64,000 nucleotides of DNA from Prunus persica (Eukaryota > Streptophyta > Magnoliopsida > Rosales > Rosaceae), in contig NC_034009.1 in the NCBI RefSeq assembly GCF_000346465.2, positions 39,600,456 through 39,664,455 of the forward strand. Reading direction: 5' to 3'. Position 1 is the first letter of the stretch; every line of letters begins with the position of its first letter. Made by a program: the position numbers and the translations under genes. Below the pieces are notes generated by a model. It did no database searches. It saw nothing but the letters and a program-made list of their open reading frames with translations, and was not told the origin of the DNA. This document shows, piece by piece, positions 1 through 11,689 of this stretch.

Positions 1-120
1 TTTTCCTCTCCCTCATCTCTATTATTTGGCCCTTCACCCCCTTCAATCCCTTCATCTTCTTTTTCCTCTCCCTCATTTCTGTTACTTGGCCCTTCATCCC
101 ATTGAATGTCATCCATTTCC
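1..120 (-). repeat. 60-bp coding tandem duplication in the acidic tail
   Basis: Positions 1-60 and 61-120 are two copies of one 60-bp unit with several substitutions and the same phase. On the minus strand each encodes a 20-residue acidic block containing EGP.N..EGEE. Further copies could lie to the left of the window. Confidence 0.75.
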
Positions 121-1571
121 CCATATCCCTTAAATAGATGTGAGACGACACAACGATTCGTCCTCTGTTTCAGTAAAGCTAGGTCCCTCCTTACTTCCTG
201 CTCAAACTGAGGACCTAAACATTGGTCCAATAGTTTTTCCATCCGTATGACCTTTAAGTGAAGGACGTCTTTTTCCCGCTTTTCTTGAAACAACTCGGAC
301 CTCAACAAGCTTACCACCTTGTTCAACTCATCAAGATCACCACATGAAGAAGGAATTGACTCTGCCGAGACAACAGCAGGGCGATCCTGTGGCCAACTCC
401 AATATGGCTGTCTCATTTCCTCTTCACTTAGACATAGCGCCCGCAACTGAACTGACTGTTTCAGAATACAGACAAGAGTCATATTAAATCATTCTACTTC
501 ATAATTTCATTCAATCTTATCAATAGTTCTAAGGGCTGCAAACCAAACCTCTTTGCTCTGGAAAAAATAATTGTTCAACTTTCTCATCTCTGGAACAGAC
601 GTAGTAGTTCTCCATCGCAAAATACGCGGGACAGCGGTCGGATCAACAACCTTGCAGTAATTCAGGTCCGCCATTCTAGGAATTAATTCATATACCCAAA
701 TCTACACAATTCACAGGACAAAAGTCATTATTTATGTTTTAAAGAAAAACAAAACATAACTGACATGAACATTATTACCATGTACCTGGAAAGCATACGT
801 GAAACCTTTAAAACTCCAGCCACTCCTTTGCGCTTCACTATGCTTATCCTTCTTGCCCTTCTCATTTCTCCGGCTTGTTCCCGTTACCTTACTTTTCCCC
901 TTCCCTCTTCCCTCTTCATTTTCCAAGCTTTTCACATACTTTGTTGGTGCAGAAAATAGACTGTCTTGGGTTTTGTCAAAGGACACCGAACCCCACGGAT
1001 ACCTGTTGAACGCATCCAAGTCCTCTACAAGGGTCAGGTAATTTAGATTGATGTTCAAATGTTTGTCCCTTCCCAAAACCACTAACTCAGCAAAGTAAAC
1101 AAGAGGTAGCTTGAAGATGTCATCTTCCTCTGTGCACCTCACAAATGCTTCTTCTAAAGCATTGCATGTAATTCCTTCGTCTATAAAATATCTTTTCTGA
1201 AGTCTGATTTCATTACTCTCTCCACTGGAAACTTCAGGCACTTCCCCAAAACGAAGCCCTGTGATCAAACAGAAATCCTGACGAGTGAACTGAGCAACGT
1301 CACACCCTAATAAGAAACTCAGTCCATCCAAGTCTTTCACACCCTGCCCCGCTACTCTACGCAACACAACCCCATGCACAATCTGTCCGCTAAACTGAAT
1401 CTTATCTATATTCAGAAGATGGCCAAAGCATGATGTCTTGAATTGTTCTAATTGTTCCGCACTCAACTTCGCTCGAATTGCAGCTAGAGATGAATTTGCA
1501 TGTGAGCAGTTGTTCACCCGTGATGAATATACCTCTGCCTCTGGCCATACCAGCTCCACGTTGGATCCCAT
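1..1571 (-). CDS. MULE-associated DUF1985 protein, 5' part (cut by window edge)
   Basis: Reads leftward. Exon 1 (about 1571-786) encodes a DUF1985-type domain, the N-terminal domain of plant transposon proteins that usually end in a Ulp1 (C48) protease; the block from FGHLLNIDKIQFSG to CLITGLRFGEVPE is diagnostic. A CAG/GT donor at 786/785 joins an acceptor at 702, and exon 2 (701-549) continues in frame with KVVDPTAVPRILRWRTTTS. Exon 3 (455-1) starts after a CAG acceptor, carries QPYWSWPQ, a helical charged segment and an acidic tail, and stays open to the left edge. The exon 2 donor (GAG/GT at 549) is the least certain junction. I chose the Met at 1571 because the residues before it do not resemble the family. 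No stop is visible within the exons. The protease itself would lie outside the window. Host relevance is unlikely; this is transposon cargo. Confidence 0.75.
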
Positions 1572-2020
1572 TTCCTCAAATACAATGTGAAATAACGTGA
1601 ACATATATACTACCACGTATTTGCACAATCACAACTAGTCAACCAGGCACATTACAACTTTTACAAAGTACATGAGCATATGGATTACTCATCACAGGCT
1701 TTAACATCATCAAAGCAATATGACAATTTTTGTGCAAATACCTGTTAATGCAATGATTATGTGAATTACAAACAATTTCACGTGTTTTATTTATGGATCC
1801 ATACTCGTGTGAGTGCAATGTAGGCAAGTTCTGCACTTCACACACATGACAATTATTGTCATCTCATACACAACCCAAAATAAATAAATAAGAAATATAG
1901 TGGAAGGAAGCAAAGCAAAGCATGTACTCTGCTATCTGCTTGCTAAGCAATTGCCACATCCTTCTTTCTTTCTACCTTTTTCTTCAGTCACCCACAATCG
2001 TCATAGATCAACCTTCATTT

Positions 2021-2757
2021 CAAATGCTTTGCACTTTTATTCATGAGTTTATTATTATCTGTTCTCATTTCTCATAGGCAAATTTAGTAACAAATGAAAT
2101 AATATTTATTTCACAAAATATATAAATTCTAGTGCCAGAGAGGTACTCTTCACTCTGCACTGCTTCAAATGTGGAAGGTTTTGAGATGTTATTGACATGT
2201 GATTGACTTTATTTTCATTCGTTTTTTAACATATACCCAAGCAAAAATTAACATGCAATTGAAGCACAAATAAGAGATGCCAAATCCAACAACATTGATG
2301 GTACAAATTGGGGAAAACCATTACTCTAACCCTAAACTCAAATTCCTTACATTACTCATCAAATGCTTTGCAGTTCTATTCATGAGTTTATTATTATCTG
2401 TTCAAATGTTTCTCAGGCAAATTTAGTAACAAAGGAAATCATATTTACTTCATAAAATATATATATATATATATATATTCTAGCGCCTCTTCTTAATCTG
2501 CACTATGCACTGCTTCAAATGTGGAAGGTTTTGAGGGCCTCCTCCAATTCAACACCATTATCTTATTCATATCATTATTGACATGTTATTCACTTGTTAT
2601 TGACTTCATTTTCATTCTTTTTTTAACATATACCTAAGCAAAAATTAACATGCAACTGAAGCACAACGAAGAGATGCCAAATCCAACAAAATTTATGGTA
2701 CAAATTGGGGAAAACCATTACTCTAACCCTAAACTCAAATTCCATAAATTACTCACC
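2021..2757. repeat. Tandem direct repeat, two units of about 340-400 bp
   Basis: Unit 1 (2021-2359) and unit 2 (2360-2757) share the blocks caaatgctttgca, attcatgagtttattattatc, gcactgcttcaaatgtggaag and ccattactctaaccctaaac in the same order. Unit 2 carries about 58 extra bases and a TA run at 2457-2478. A third copy starts and breaks off near 2745. It lies between the DUF1985 gene and the presumed MULE end at 3252. No gene is visible from 1640 to 2020. Confidence 0.75.
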
Positions 2758-3252
2758 AAATGCTGGTTATTGCAAGGTGTCTGTGTGGGGTCTTTCTGTT
2801 TCTTTGCTCCACAAATGGAACCTACCACTTCCAACGAATACAGCTTTTCCCCTTCCCCTTCCACTGCTTCGCCTCTTCACTGATTTGGAATCCACACCTT
2901 TGCCCCTTCTACTCCAAATAAATACTTTCTCGGGGTCTGGAGAACGGAGTGGCGAATCGTTGCCTTCAACTGTCGTTAGCCGTTGCCTTCATTGGGTATC
3001 TCAGACCTCTGTGTTTTAGAGAGATGAGTTCTTTCTGTTCAAACTTCGAACTTGCCTCTTCTTCTTCTTTTTCGGACGTGTTTCCCTCTTCTTCTTCTTT
3101 TTGGACGTGCTGGATATTCAATTCGGGTTTGGGTTCCTTACCTACCCAATTGTGAAACTTTAACTCAATTCTCCCCAGCCCTTGGATTAATCTGATGGCT
3201 ATAAAGTGAACCCCTTATAACTTACCCCTTATAACTTTCCACTCATTATAGT
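2758..3252. mobile_element. Outer end of the left MULE with putative terminal motif
   Basis: No credible coding sequence. The stretch ends in ACCCCTTATAACTTTCCACTC followed by ATTATAG (about 3226-3252). The same motif closes the unrelated MULE at 58806-58833, also on the 5' side of its transposase gene. I infer that 3252 is the terminus of the DUF1985-bearing element. The opposite terminus is outside the window, so no target duplication can be checked. Confidence 0.45.
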
Positions 3253-3282
3253 CTTGGCCAGGTATGGCGGCCATGCTAGTAA

Positions 3283-3600
3283 GTGTTGGGTCTTTGACCC
3301 AACTTAAGCTAAATGGGTCATAAGATGACCGATCATCTTATCTCATAAGGATATATAAGTCATGTTATGATTTAGGATTTTATAGGGTTTCCTTTGTAAG
3401 AGGTAAGAGAGAAACAAGCTCTCTCTCTCTCTACACAAGGAGGTCAGCCATAGCAAGGGAAAGGCTCCTAGCACTCTCCTCTCTCTTATTATATCATCCT
3501 TCCAAGGACAGCTTTGGTATGGTAAAGTTGGAGGTTGCACACTTTGTGCACTTTGGTAAGAACTCATCCAAGGGAGCCAAGATTAAATTGGTTAGCTGTT
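3283..3600. other. LTR-like remnant, unclassified
   Basis: Starts tgttgggtctttgacc, contains a ggatatataagtcatg promoter-like block and a CT run at 3417-3433, and resembles a small copia-type LTR. No partner LTR, primer site or target duplication is visible. The sequence from 3600 to 3785 holds nothing I recognise. Confidence 0.25.
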
Positions 3601-3785
3601 GGATTAAATTGGTTAGCACGATTCAACGGTTAATAGATAAAACTTCACATAAAAGTCATATATAAGGCCCTCACTATAGAATGACTCGTTAGTTTAGTCT
3701 CTTGTTACATATCAAATGTTAGAGATATTTTTTAATAAGGATCTGCCATACCACATAGTTGGATAAGACATTATACACGGCTTTT

Positions 3786-4430
3786 GTAAGAGCATCTCCA
3801 GCGCTCCAAACTAGCCCAAGCAGCAGGGGGGCCTAAGTCTAGGAAGCAGCTCCAGCTCGCAAGATTCAACCCAGGCAAGGTGTGGAACCCACGAGGAGAT
3901 CTAGCCCGTCACCTTGCCTTTGGGTTTCAGTCAAGCTGATGTCAACGAAAGAATTTCAAATTTTTTTTACCGTTACAATGTACGCGCCAACGATAAATTT
4001 TCTTTGGATTTCTTGCATTGATCCACAGCTACCAAAAACCAACAGCTACAAGCCACGTGGCTTCTCCAGGAGCCTCCGATCCAAAAATCATGTCAAATCT
4101 AACGGCAGTCCATTTTTTGGCTAAAAATATCAAAAAATTATGGAAACATGTTCTATAAATTCCTACAAATATTATTCACTTCCCACACCAAATCTTCATA
4201 CAAATTCATATCCTTTCAATATTTTTCACTTTCCATACAAGATTTTCTACTACTAAGTTTCGTTTGTGTAAAAATACAAATGACCTCTTCTATCGAAGCC
4301 GGAGGCGCGTGTACAACCGTGGAAGATATTTTGTTGCGTGAGTGTTGGGTCAAAGTTGGTCATTCCCTGATCACGGGCAATGAGATGAAGTCCTCTCGTA
4401 GGAGTTTCTGACATCGCAACGAAAGTAAGA
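3786..4430 (+). pseudogene. PIF/Harbinger relic with fragment of its Myb-like ORF2
   Basis: Begins with taagagcatctccagcgctc, a form typical of plant Harbinger-derived elements with a TAA target. From about 4268 the plus strand encodes TTVEDILLRECWVKVGH followed by ITGNEMKSS, which matches the start of the trihelix/Myb-like accessory protein of Harbinger elements (often misnamed glutathione S-transferase T3-like). It then breaks at a TGA at 4409. No transposase and no right terminus are present. It is a decayed deletion derivative. Confidence 0.5.
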
Positions 4431-4439
4431 TGTGATATG

Positions 4440-4935
4440 AAAATGTAAGGAATTTGATGAGAGGAATGGGATTTGAGGAGTTTGATGTAGGAATTGATGT
4501 AGGAATTGAATTTGGGAGGTATGTATATAAGATTTGAGGGTATGTGTTTAGGGATTTTGATAAGAGGATTTGAGGAATTTAGATTTGAAGGATTTGGATT
4601 TGGGGAATTTAAATATGAGGAATTTGATTAGGGTTTGGGTTTGAATATGTGAAATTTGATATGAGAGTTTAGAGACAACAGATGATCGATTGCTCTGATA
4701 CCATGCTAAAATATGATATGGTTTGAATACTTTAGGTTGAGTTTTATTCTTTTCCATAAAAAGGTATATATAGGAGTTTACATGAGTGCTTTACAAAGAA
4801 ATAGATACAATAATCAATTAGGATAATATCTCCTAATTATACAATAATTTGTCAACTATATAGAATAGGAAAGTAAATTCCTTAATTAATCAAGAAAATA
4901 AATCTCATTGATTAATTAGGAGACTAACGTCAACA
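4440..4935 (-). mobile_element. Copia-type LTR with primer binding site and leader, minus orientation
   Basis: On the minus strand the LTR begins TGTTGACGTTAG (at 4935) and ends ATTTTAGCA (at 4704). It is followed at once by TGGTATCAGAGC (4703-4692), the classical initiator-Met tRNA primer site. The 232-bp LTR is thus followed by untranslated leader down to about 4440, made of loose TCAAATCC/ATTCCTC repeats. No gag or second LTR remains. It abuts the DUF247 pseudogene, which it may have interrupted. Confidence 0.7.
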
Positions 4936-4939
4936 TTTA

Positions 4940-5455
4940 TAAGCCATAAAAGAGCAGAAAAAGAGGTACTTAGGAGATTTTATACGTCGGACTAAGGTAA
5001 GCTTAAAGGACTATATCAAAAAAATAAGGGACCAAGAAGCAAGACAGAGAAGTTGTTATGCAAACCCATTAAGTTTAGCAGTGATGAATTTGTAAAAATC
5101 ATTCTAGTGGATTCTGCCTTCACTATTGAGTTCTTATTGAGGTTCTATCTGAAAGGATCTGGACATGAAGGAGACCGCTTATTAAACAAACCGTGGATGT
5201 TTACAGCCTGACATGTGGTTGCTTGAAAATCAGCTCCCATTCTTTATTCTTGAGGATCTTTATCACACATACATAATAACCGACTCTTTTAGGAATTATT
5301 ACAGTACTCATGATCATGAGAGGCTTTCAATAATTAATATTTCTAAGAATTTCTTCACAGCCGGAATATTGAATTTGGAGGGGAAGGGAGACAAATGGAA
5401 CAGAATATCATCTTCTTCTAGTGTTGGAAATTTTATATTATTTAATAATATTTAA
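4940..5455 (+). pseudogene. DUF247 (UPF0481) protein, internal fragment
   Basis: Translation of pieces in different frames gives the DUF247 order: DYIKKIRDQEARQRSCYA, then FVKIILVDSAFTIEFLLR, DRLLNKPWM, DMWLLENQLPFFILEDLY and a degraded downstream part. A one-base loss near 5070 and a disruption near 5207 break the frame, and the N- and C-terminal parts are missing. DUF247 proteins are plant membrane-anchored proteins of poorly known function; some act in self-incompatibility in grasses. It does not overlap the DUF247 fragment at 28751-29230, which covers the C-terminus. Confidence 0.75.
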
Positions 5456-5459
5456 TTTC

Positions 5460-5894
5460 TATTGTGAATGAAAAATAAGTTTCTTTAAGAAACGTGTGTC
5501 TTAGGCCAGTTTTTCTAACTGGTCGGCTTCCTTAGATTTGTGCCTATTGCTTTTCAAAGTATAATGATGCAATGGTTGTATCTCGTTCAGGCAAATGGAA
5601 GGTATATAGCAATTTATAGAACAATACAGTAATCCAGAAGAAATATTATGAAATGAAAAGAATAAAAAGTAAAAAAAGAGAAAGAAAGGAATTCCCACCT
5701 GCAATGTATATGTATGAAAGGAAGGACCAAGTTTGTTTTAAAATGGTAAGAACAAGTTGATTTTAAATTGGGTTCAGATCAACTCATAGATTTCTTGCCT
5801 TTTCTGTTCTCCTTCCTTGGACATGAACTGTTTAATCTTGGACTCTTCCCCATCATGTTGGGCCTGTCTTCTTCTTGAGGATTGTATAGGCCTA
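5460..5894. repeat. Duplicated BURP downstream flank
   Basis: The part 5590-5810 matches 11905-12240, the region just downstream of BURP1 (shared blocks tatagcaatttat, agaagaaa.attatgaaatg, aagaataaaaagta, aagaacaagttgatt, catagatttcttgcctt). This implies that another BURP copy once lay to the left. No coding potential. Confidence 0.65.
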
Positions 5895-7351
5895 GGAAAT
5901 GCTTCGGGGTAGTTTTTGTGTTTTGGGCATTGGGACCCAACTTCACAAAAAGAAAACAAATTTGACCAAAACACAAATTTGAAGGACATTGAAATTGTAC
6001 CCGTAGGATAGATTAAAACACTATAAGGGAGGTAAATAGTACGTTTACAGAGTTTAAGTGTAATAAAGGAATAAAAACATGCCCAGAGAATTGATAAGTG
6101 ATATCAATTCTTGAATATACGTGAAAATTATTTTATGTGGTTAAACCCCACCTCTGGGGAAAATCCACGGAACTTCTTAGTCCAACTTCTATCACTTATC
6201 CTAGACACATTCTAGATAATGTTTGCCAACCTCTTCGTAACTCAACTTCTGTCACGAGATGATCTTTCAACACTTTATGTCGAACGCAATACTGGTCACG
6301 ATTTCTTCAAGCTCGCCGGAGTTCTTCCAATTCTCCTTATATTGAATCTGATACTAGTCACGATCGATTCAAGCTCATCGGAGAAAAATCGCCACAACAA
6401 TCTTGGTGCCCTCAACCGTATGAGTCACTGAACATGCAAATGAATACAATATGAATGATAAAAGTGTTTGATAAATCACCAAGTTATGGAACACTTGATG
6501 ATTTATCTCAAATAAAAATTCAGCTTTCCAAAGTTTATGAATTGAAAATATGACCGTTAAAGCTCTCTAAACAAAGAAGACGAAGGTCTTATTTTATAGA
6601 CTTTTACTTTACAAGAAAGAAAACACGTTGAAAACCAAATCTCCAATTTCCAAGGCTTGACAGAAAATCACAAAATTATCTTTCCTATTCTAGAGATTGG
6701 TCACATGAAGTCCAACCAATAGGAAATGAGATATTTAAGAAAGGAAGATTTTGATCAATATCAATATCAAATGAATTCTTATACGCCTAGTCAATTGTTA
6801 TGGGTATCTTGACTCCTTGATATTGTGATATGATTGAAACATGATTTCCACGTTAGAAAATTAAGGGGATGTTAAAACATGAAGGTAATAGGAGAATCAA
6901 ATTGATTTGGGCCAAAATTGCCTAAAAAGAAAACACTCCTTAATAAACTTCAATTTACTTTTAAAAATAGTAAAACGTGATTGAATCGTTCTTTAAAACA
7001 ATTCCCTAATATACATGCATGATAGTGATATCACTTACCTTTGAATCAGATGGCTTTCACGGGTCAAGCCACAAGTTTTTGTCTTGGGGATTGCTGAGCT
7101 TCATCAATCCTGCCAATGTCAATTTTGCCCCTAAGCTCTCTCAAAGCACGTTTACAACCTATGCTAACATATATTAGAGTTTATGTTAGTATCAAGAAAA
7201 TGCCAACACTAATTTCGTAACACGTAGAAATTGTTAGAGATTGAAGTTTTTATCATTTTTTCTTCCAGACTCTCCACCACTCACTAATATAGTTTACTCA
7301 TGTGATGAGTTTACAAAACCTATTTCTCTACTCTCACAAAGACTATACTTA
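5895..7351. repeat. BURP duplication unit, copy A, upstream half
   Basis: Collinear with 58849-60320: both start aggaaatgcttcg and keep the same order of blocks to gactatactt, with only scattered differences and small indels. There is no open reading frame of note. It contains small shared palindromic or repeated pieces, such as actggtcacgatttcttcaagctcg and a second actagtcacgat. It continues at 9129 after the Harbinger insertion. Confidence 0.85.
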
Positions 7352-7954
7352 GGGGGGTGTATTCAATTAGGATTCTAAAGCGTTTAAAAAGATTTTGTTT
7401 AAGTGCCAGCTTTCATAGAACTTGATGGAACTTTATAATTCGTATAGAACTTGATAGACTTTCAGAAGACTTCTGTATAATTTTTTAATAAAACTTTCTT
7501 AAGCTTTCATAGAACTTGATAGGCTTTCATTCCAAACTTATGTAGATGGTATATTTCATTTTATCCCCATCCTTGACATTTAAAGAAAGAAACTTGAATT
7601 TTTTCAATCAAATTTGTTTTTGTTACCAAAGCAGCAAAAACAAAAAGTACTTGTTTGCGATGGAAGAACATATGCACAGTTCAAAATGAAAAGAATAAGA
7701 AGCAAAGTACCTATTTGACCAATGAATGCTGTGTCAACTAGAGAAGCAATTGGATCGGCTGTCAAAGCCAATGCTGCAGGCAATGCATCGATGGTCCAAA
7801 TTGCAATAAAAAAATATTTTGAATAATGGCTCTTGCAGACAAAGACCACATAAATTCTGAACTGGTCTAGCTTGAATAATAAGGTTAGATTAGCCAATTG
7901 ATGAGATTAAAAGCAAAGCAAGTTGATGAATTTATCATCAACTATTTAATAACC

Positions 7955-8159
7955 ACAGTCCTGATCTCTTGGACCCCTGTAGTCCAAGAGATTTATGGTC
8001 ACCCACCGTTGGATGTAAATTCAACGGTTGACTTGAATCGGGTAATAATCATTTATGTCATATTGCATTTATATATATCATTTTGAACCATTGGATTAAT
8101 ATCCAACGGTGGGTGACCACAATCTCTTGGACTCCTGTGGTCCAAGAGATCGGGACTGT
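7955..8159. mobile_element. 205-bp foldback MITE nested in the Harbinger element
   Basis: ACAGTCC at 7955 and GGGACTGT at 8159 bound a near-perfect foldback with arms of about 60 bases (CTCTTGGAC.CCTGT.GTCC and the CACCCACCGTTGGAT block). Flanks carry an 8-bp direct repeat TAATAACC at 7947-7954 and 8160-8167, which may be read as up to 10 bp if end bases are shared. This suits a hAT or MULE derivative. A truncated relative occurs at about 49003-49082. Confidence 0.85.
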
Positions 8160-8301
8160 TAATAACCAATAGAGTATTTAAACATAAACAACAATGTTTG
8201 ATCAACAAAACAAATAGTCCAAATATCATCCAAAAAACAATAACAAAAAATCAATCATTCCAAACAAACTAGTCATTCTCAAAAACTCTCAAAAAACCCA
8301 C

Positions 8302-8595
8302 TCATTCCAAATTGTAGGATATCCAATTTGAGCACTCCTCAGGAGACATTTTCAAAAATGCATCCTTTTTTGTGTTACTATGCAACAAAGAGAGTGCTTT
8401 ATAACGAGCATGTTCATCCAAATTTGGGGTCTCCTTAATGGCATCCCATATATAACTCCGCTGCTCTCTCTCTTTTTCCCTTTTTGCCAATAGGTTATGG
8501 ACCTCCCGGAAGTCGATGACAATTGAATCAATGCTAAGGCTAATTCTTCCCATAGCTTGCTGGGTGGTCACATTTGAGATAGCATTCCCTTCCAA
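8302..8595 (-). pseudogene. Harbinger ORF2 (Myb-like) C-terminal remnant
   Basis: A 97-residue open frame, charged and helical, ending with the block KKDAFLKMSPEECSNWI. This resembles the C-terminus of the Myb/SANT-like accessory protein of plant Harbinger elements, where a short segment ends in a conserved Trp. The Myb domain itself is missing. The neighbouring sequence up to 8780 may include its former leader. Family assignment is by resemblance only. Confidence 0.45.
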
Positions 8596-9128
8596 ATATG
8601 TTCTAGTTCGTTTCCTCTAGTAACAAGCATAAATCCTAGTAACAAGCATAAACCCTAACCCCAACCTATAACCTAATAACAAGAAGAAAACCCAACGAGG
8701 TATTGATCAAAGAAAAATTAGGGAGCATACCTTCACAGATGGAGGAAGGAAGCTGTTCGTCTTCGCAGAGAGAAAATCTAGGGAAAGAGAAAAACGTCTT
8801 ATGAAATACTTGGGGGGGAGGTTGGATTTATTTTGGTCTTTTTTATTTATAACTCTCCCCTTAAAACCTACGTAAATTTATCACTTAATGAAATCCTTCC
8901 AAATATATGACCTTTCGAATACACCTAGATTTGATTCAACTTTTTTATAATCATAATTGAATACACCCATATTTGAATGGACTTTTTAAAAGTTCATATA
9001 GGTCCGAAATGAATATACTCAAACTTGTAAAACCTCTTTTAAAGTTTGTATAAATCCAAATTGAATACACCTGGATTTTTAAAATCTTTTTAAACACTTT
9101 ATAATCCTAATTGAATACACCCCCCTTA

Positions 9129-10134
9129 TTCTCAAAAGACTATATTACTTTACCTCTATCTCTGTGAAATGTAAAAAGTTGAAACTTTAATGTCAAACCT
9201 CAACAAAAGATGAACTTTCATCAGTTACGTTGAATTTGGATTTGTTGAACTTAAGTGGTTTTATTTTCTTTGTCAGTGTTTGATGACTTAATTTGGTATT
9301 TATTTCTTCTTTTTTTTCCTTGGAAATGTGTTCCACCAACGTGAGGAAGAAAAATATGCACAAATTAATATATTTAATAGAAGCCCAAGATTTCGGATGC
9401 ATATAATTTCTACAAAAATCTACAAAGTTTTTTACTTTACAAACTTCTTATGTCTACCAATTTCTACTAAAATTAATTTCTCTGTGGTGCTCAAATTCAT
9501 CATATGTGTGTCGTTAATTTTATTGAAAATTGGAAGTTCCCATCATTTTTGTTTTTTGGGAATTTTCTGAACCAAGGAAAATCAAGTAAAATTAATAAAG
9601 CCTAAATTGGAAAGGGAAAATATCTAGAGGATGCATTGTAGGATTGCTCATGCCAATAATTGTACCCTCTAAATATATAGAGACATATTTTTTTTGTTTT
9701 CATGACATGTGGTCCTAAAATTATTGTGTAAATCTTCAATCCTGAACGATGCACCTAAAACTCATCCACCCATTCTCAGGCCAATTATTGCACCTAGTGG
9801 GCTCTCGACCCCCTCTCAAATTTAACCACATATTTTATGGACCATCCAGCTGTGAGGTACATTCCCCCCACATGCCACAATTGTATATTCACAATTACGT
9901 CTGATACATCACATCATGCCACTTGCCTCAAATGAATTTAAGTGAGTGAGGCAGTTGGAAGTAATTAAGCTCTATATTGGTGGGTGGAGTGTTACTTCTC
10001 GGTTCCCCTCATCATTCGTCTATAAAATGGTGAAGGCAGTTGCTATTGTTACCATAAGAGCCAGCTCCGACTTCCTTTAATTTCTTGCTTCATATCCACT
10101 AGCTACATCTGTTACCAAGTTAATTTCAGTTCTA
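9129..10134 (+). promoter_or_regulatory. BURP1 upstream region and promoter
   Basis: Collinear with 60320-61275 of the second BURP unit. The 130 bases before the TATA box are shared by four places in the window (9895-10027, 25628-25790, 28350-28490, 61064-61192). The shared blocks are catcacatcatg.cacttgc.tcaaatg, gtgaggca, ggaagtaattaagctctat, attggtgggtggagtgtta and catcattcgtc. TATAAAA lies at 10021-10027, 108 bases before the ATG. No reading frame in the region resembles a protein. Confidence 0.75.
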
Positions 10135-11689
10135 ATGGGGTTTCATCTCCCACTCATCTTTGCTCTTCTCAGTGTAAGCTCTGCAATTTGATTAACTTTT
10201 CCATTCTCTCTCATTGTACTCTATATAAACGAAAGTTTTGTGTTCCTATTGTTCTCTCCGATTTTATTTAGTACGTACTTAAGTGTCGTCCACTAATTAA
10301 TTATACTTTGTGATTTGATTTTAATTTGAGTTTGAATTAATGTTGCAGCTAGCAGCAGTGGCACTGGCAAACCATGCTGCTCAACCAGCACCTCAACTTT
10401 ACTGGAGCTCCGTCCTGCCAAACACACAGATGCCAAGATCTATCAGTGAACTTCTGCATCCTGGTTTGTGTTGAGCTCTTTAGAATCTTAGATATCTCTT
10501 CTACCTGCCATTTTACTAAAATATGTTCCACCACATATTTATCAGTTAACCATTGTCATTACATGAGTGACACATATTCACAAATCGGCTGATCACTTAT
10601 TTTCCATTATGACTTGATATATAATTTGCAGACTCCACAAATGAAGAAAAGAGCACAAATGACGTTGGCAAACCTGAAACTTTCCCATTGGGCAATCAAC
10701 ATTACTCCAGTCAAAAACATTATGGAGGCATACCTGAAACTTCCCCATTGGGCAATAAACATTACTCCAGTCAAAAACATTATGGAAGAGGCAAACCTGA
10801 AACTTTCCCATTGGGCAATCAGCATTACTCCAGTCAAAGACATTATGGAAGAGGCAAACCTGAAACTTTCCCATTGGGCAATAAACATTACTCCAGTCAA
10901 AAACATTATGGAAGAGGCAAACCTGAAACTTTCCCATTGGGCAATCAGCATTACTCCAGTCAAAAAAAGTATGGAAGAGGTGCTTCTCCATCCGACAATC
11001 AACAACTCCATTATAAAGACTTAGCTATTTTCTTCTTGGAGAAGGACATGCGCCCTGGCACAACAATGAAGTTCCAATTCCCTATAAATTCAAACACGGC
11101 TACTTTCTTGCCACGAGAAAGCGCTCAATCGATCCCCTTCTCCTCTAACAAACTGCCAGAAATTTTCAACCATTTTTCAGTGAAGCCAACATCTGAGGAA
11201 GCCAAAACAATTAAGCAAACAATCGAAGAGTGTGAAGCTCCAGACCTTAAGGGAGAGGAAATATATTGCGCCACATCTTTAGAATCAATGGTTGATTTTA
11301 GCACTTCGAAGCTTGGAACAAGAAACGTTGAAGCAATCTCGACGGAGGTATTGGAAAAAGGAGCCACCATGTCCATCCAAAACTATACAACAATGCCGGG
11401 ACTGAAGAAGTTGGCAGGTGACAAAGTCGTTGTGTGTCATAAGCAGAACTATCCCTATGCTGTGTTTTTCTGCCATGCAATAAAACATACAGCAGCTTAT
11501 GCTCTCTCCCTGAAAGGCGATGATGGGGAGAAGGTTAAAGCAGTAACCATCTGCCATCTAGACACATCAGAATGGGACCCAGAGCATATGTCCTTCCAAA
11601 TCGTCAACGTTAAGCCCGGAACCATTCCCATCTGCCATTTCATTTCCACTGATGCTATTGCCTGGGTTCCGAACCACAAATCTGCATGA
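10135..11689 (+). CDS. BURP-domain protein, RD22/USP-like (BURP1), intact
   Basis: Three exons: 10135-10173, 10349-10463 and 10632-11689, all with GT-AG introns, giving 403 residues. The first 20 residues form a signal peptide (hydrophobic LPLIFALLSLAAVALA, likely cut after ALA). The short segment LYWSSVLPNTQMPRSISELL follows, as in RD22 and USP proteins. Residues 64-168 are five copies of a 20-21 residue repeat. The BURP domain starts near residue 184 (FFLEKDMRPGT) and holds the four Cys-His pairs at 320, 332, 359 and 386, i.e. CHX10CHX25CHX25CH. RD22-type proteins are secreted or wall-associated and often respond to drought or abscisic acid; that role is known for the family and not shown here. 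The start is set by the TATA box, the signal peptide and exon junctions. AATAAA at 11870 is a likely polyadenylation signal. Confidence 0.9.
10667..10980 (+). repeat. Five in-frame 60-63 bp repeats in BURP1 exon 3
   Basis: Units encode G.PET.PLGN.HYSSQ..YG(R), with alternation of Q and K after GN (Q, K, Q, K, Q). The alternation suggests that a two-unit block was duplicated. BURP2 and the truncated copy near 61701 have one unrelated stretch here (GNGKPIDHKGKPEN) and no repeat, so the array expanded in this copy only. Long open frames on the other strand and in other phases in this interval are by-products of the repeat. Confidence 0.9.

Larger units (their letters stand above)
7352..9125 (-). 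mobile_element. PIF/Harbinger-type element, non-autonomous
   Basis: Termini are inverted repeats starting GGGGGGTGTATTCAATTAGG and extending about 45 bp with two mismatches. The flanking TTA at 7349-7351 and 9126-9128 is the expected 3-bp target duplication. The empty site is seen in the paralogous copy near 60320, which reads straight through. The only coding relic is the minus-strand Myb-like ORF at 8302-8595; no transposase is present. A 205-bp MITE is nested at 7955-8159. Confidence 0.88.

Noticed and set aside
10593..11024. Three long overlapping open frames (132-136 residues) on both strands with near-perfect repeats
   Set aside because: They are other-phase readings of the five 60-63 bp repeats in BURP1 exon 3; the BURP frame has introns, signal peptide and domain support.
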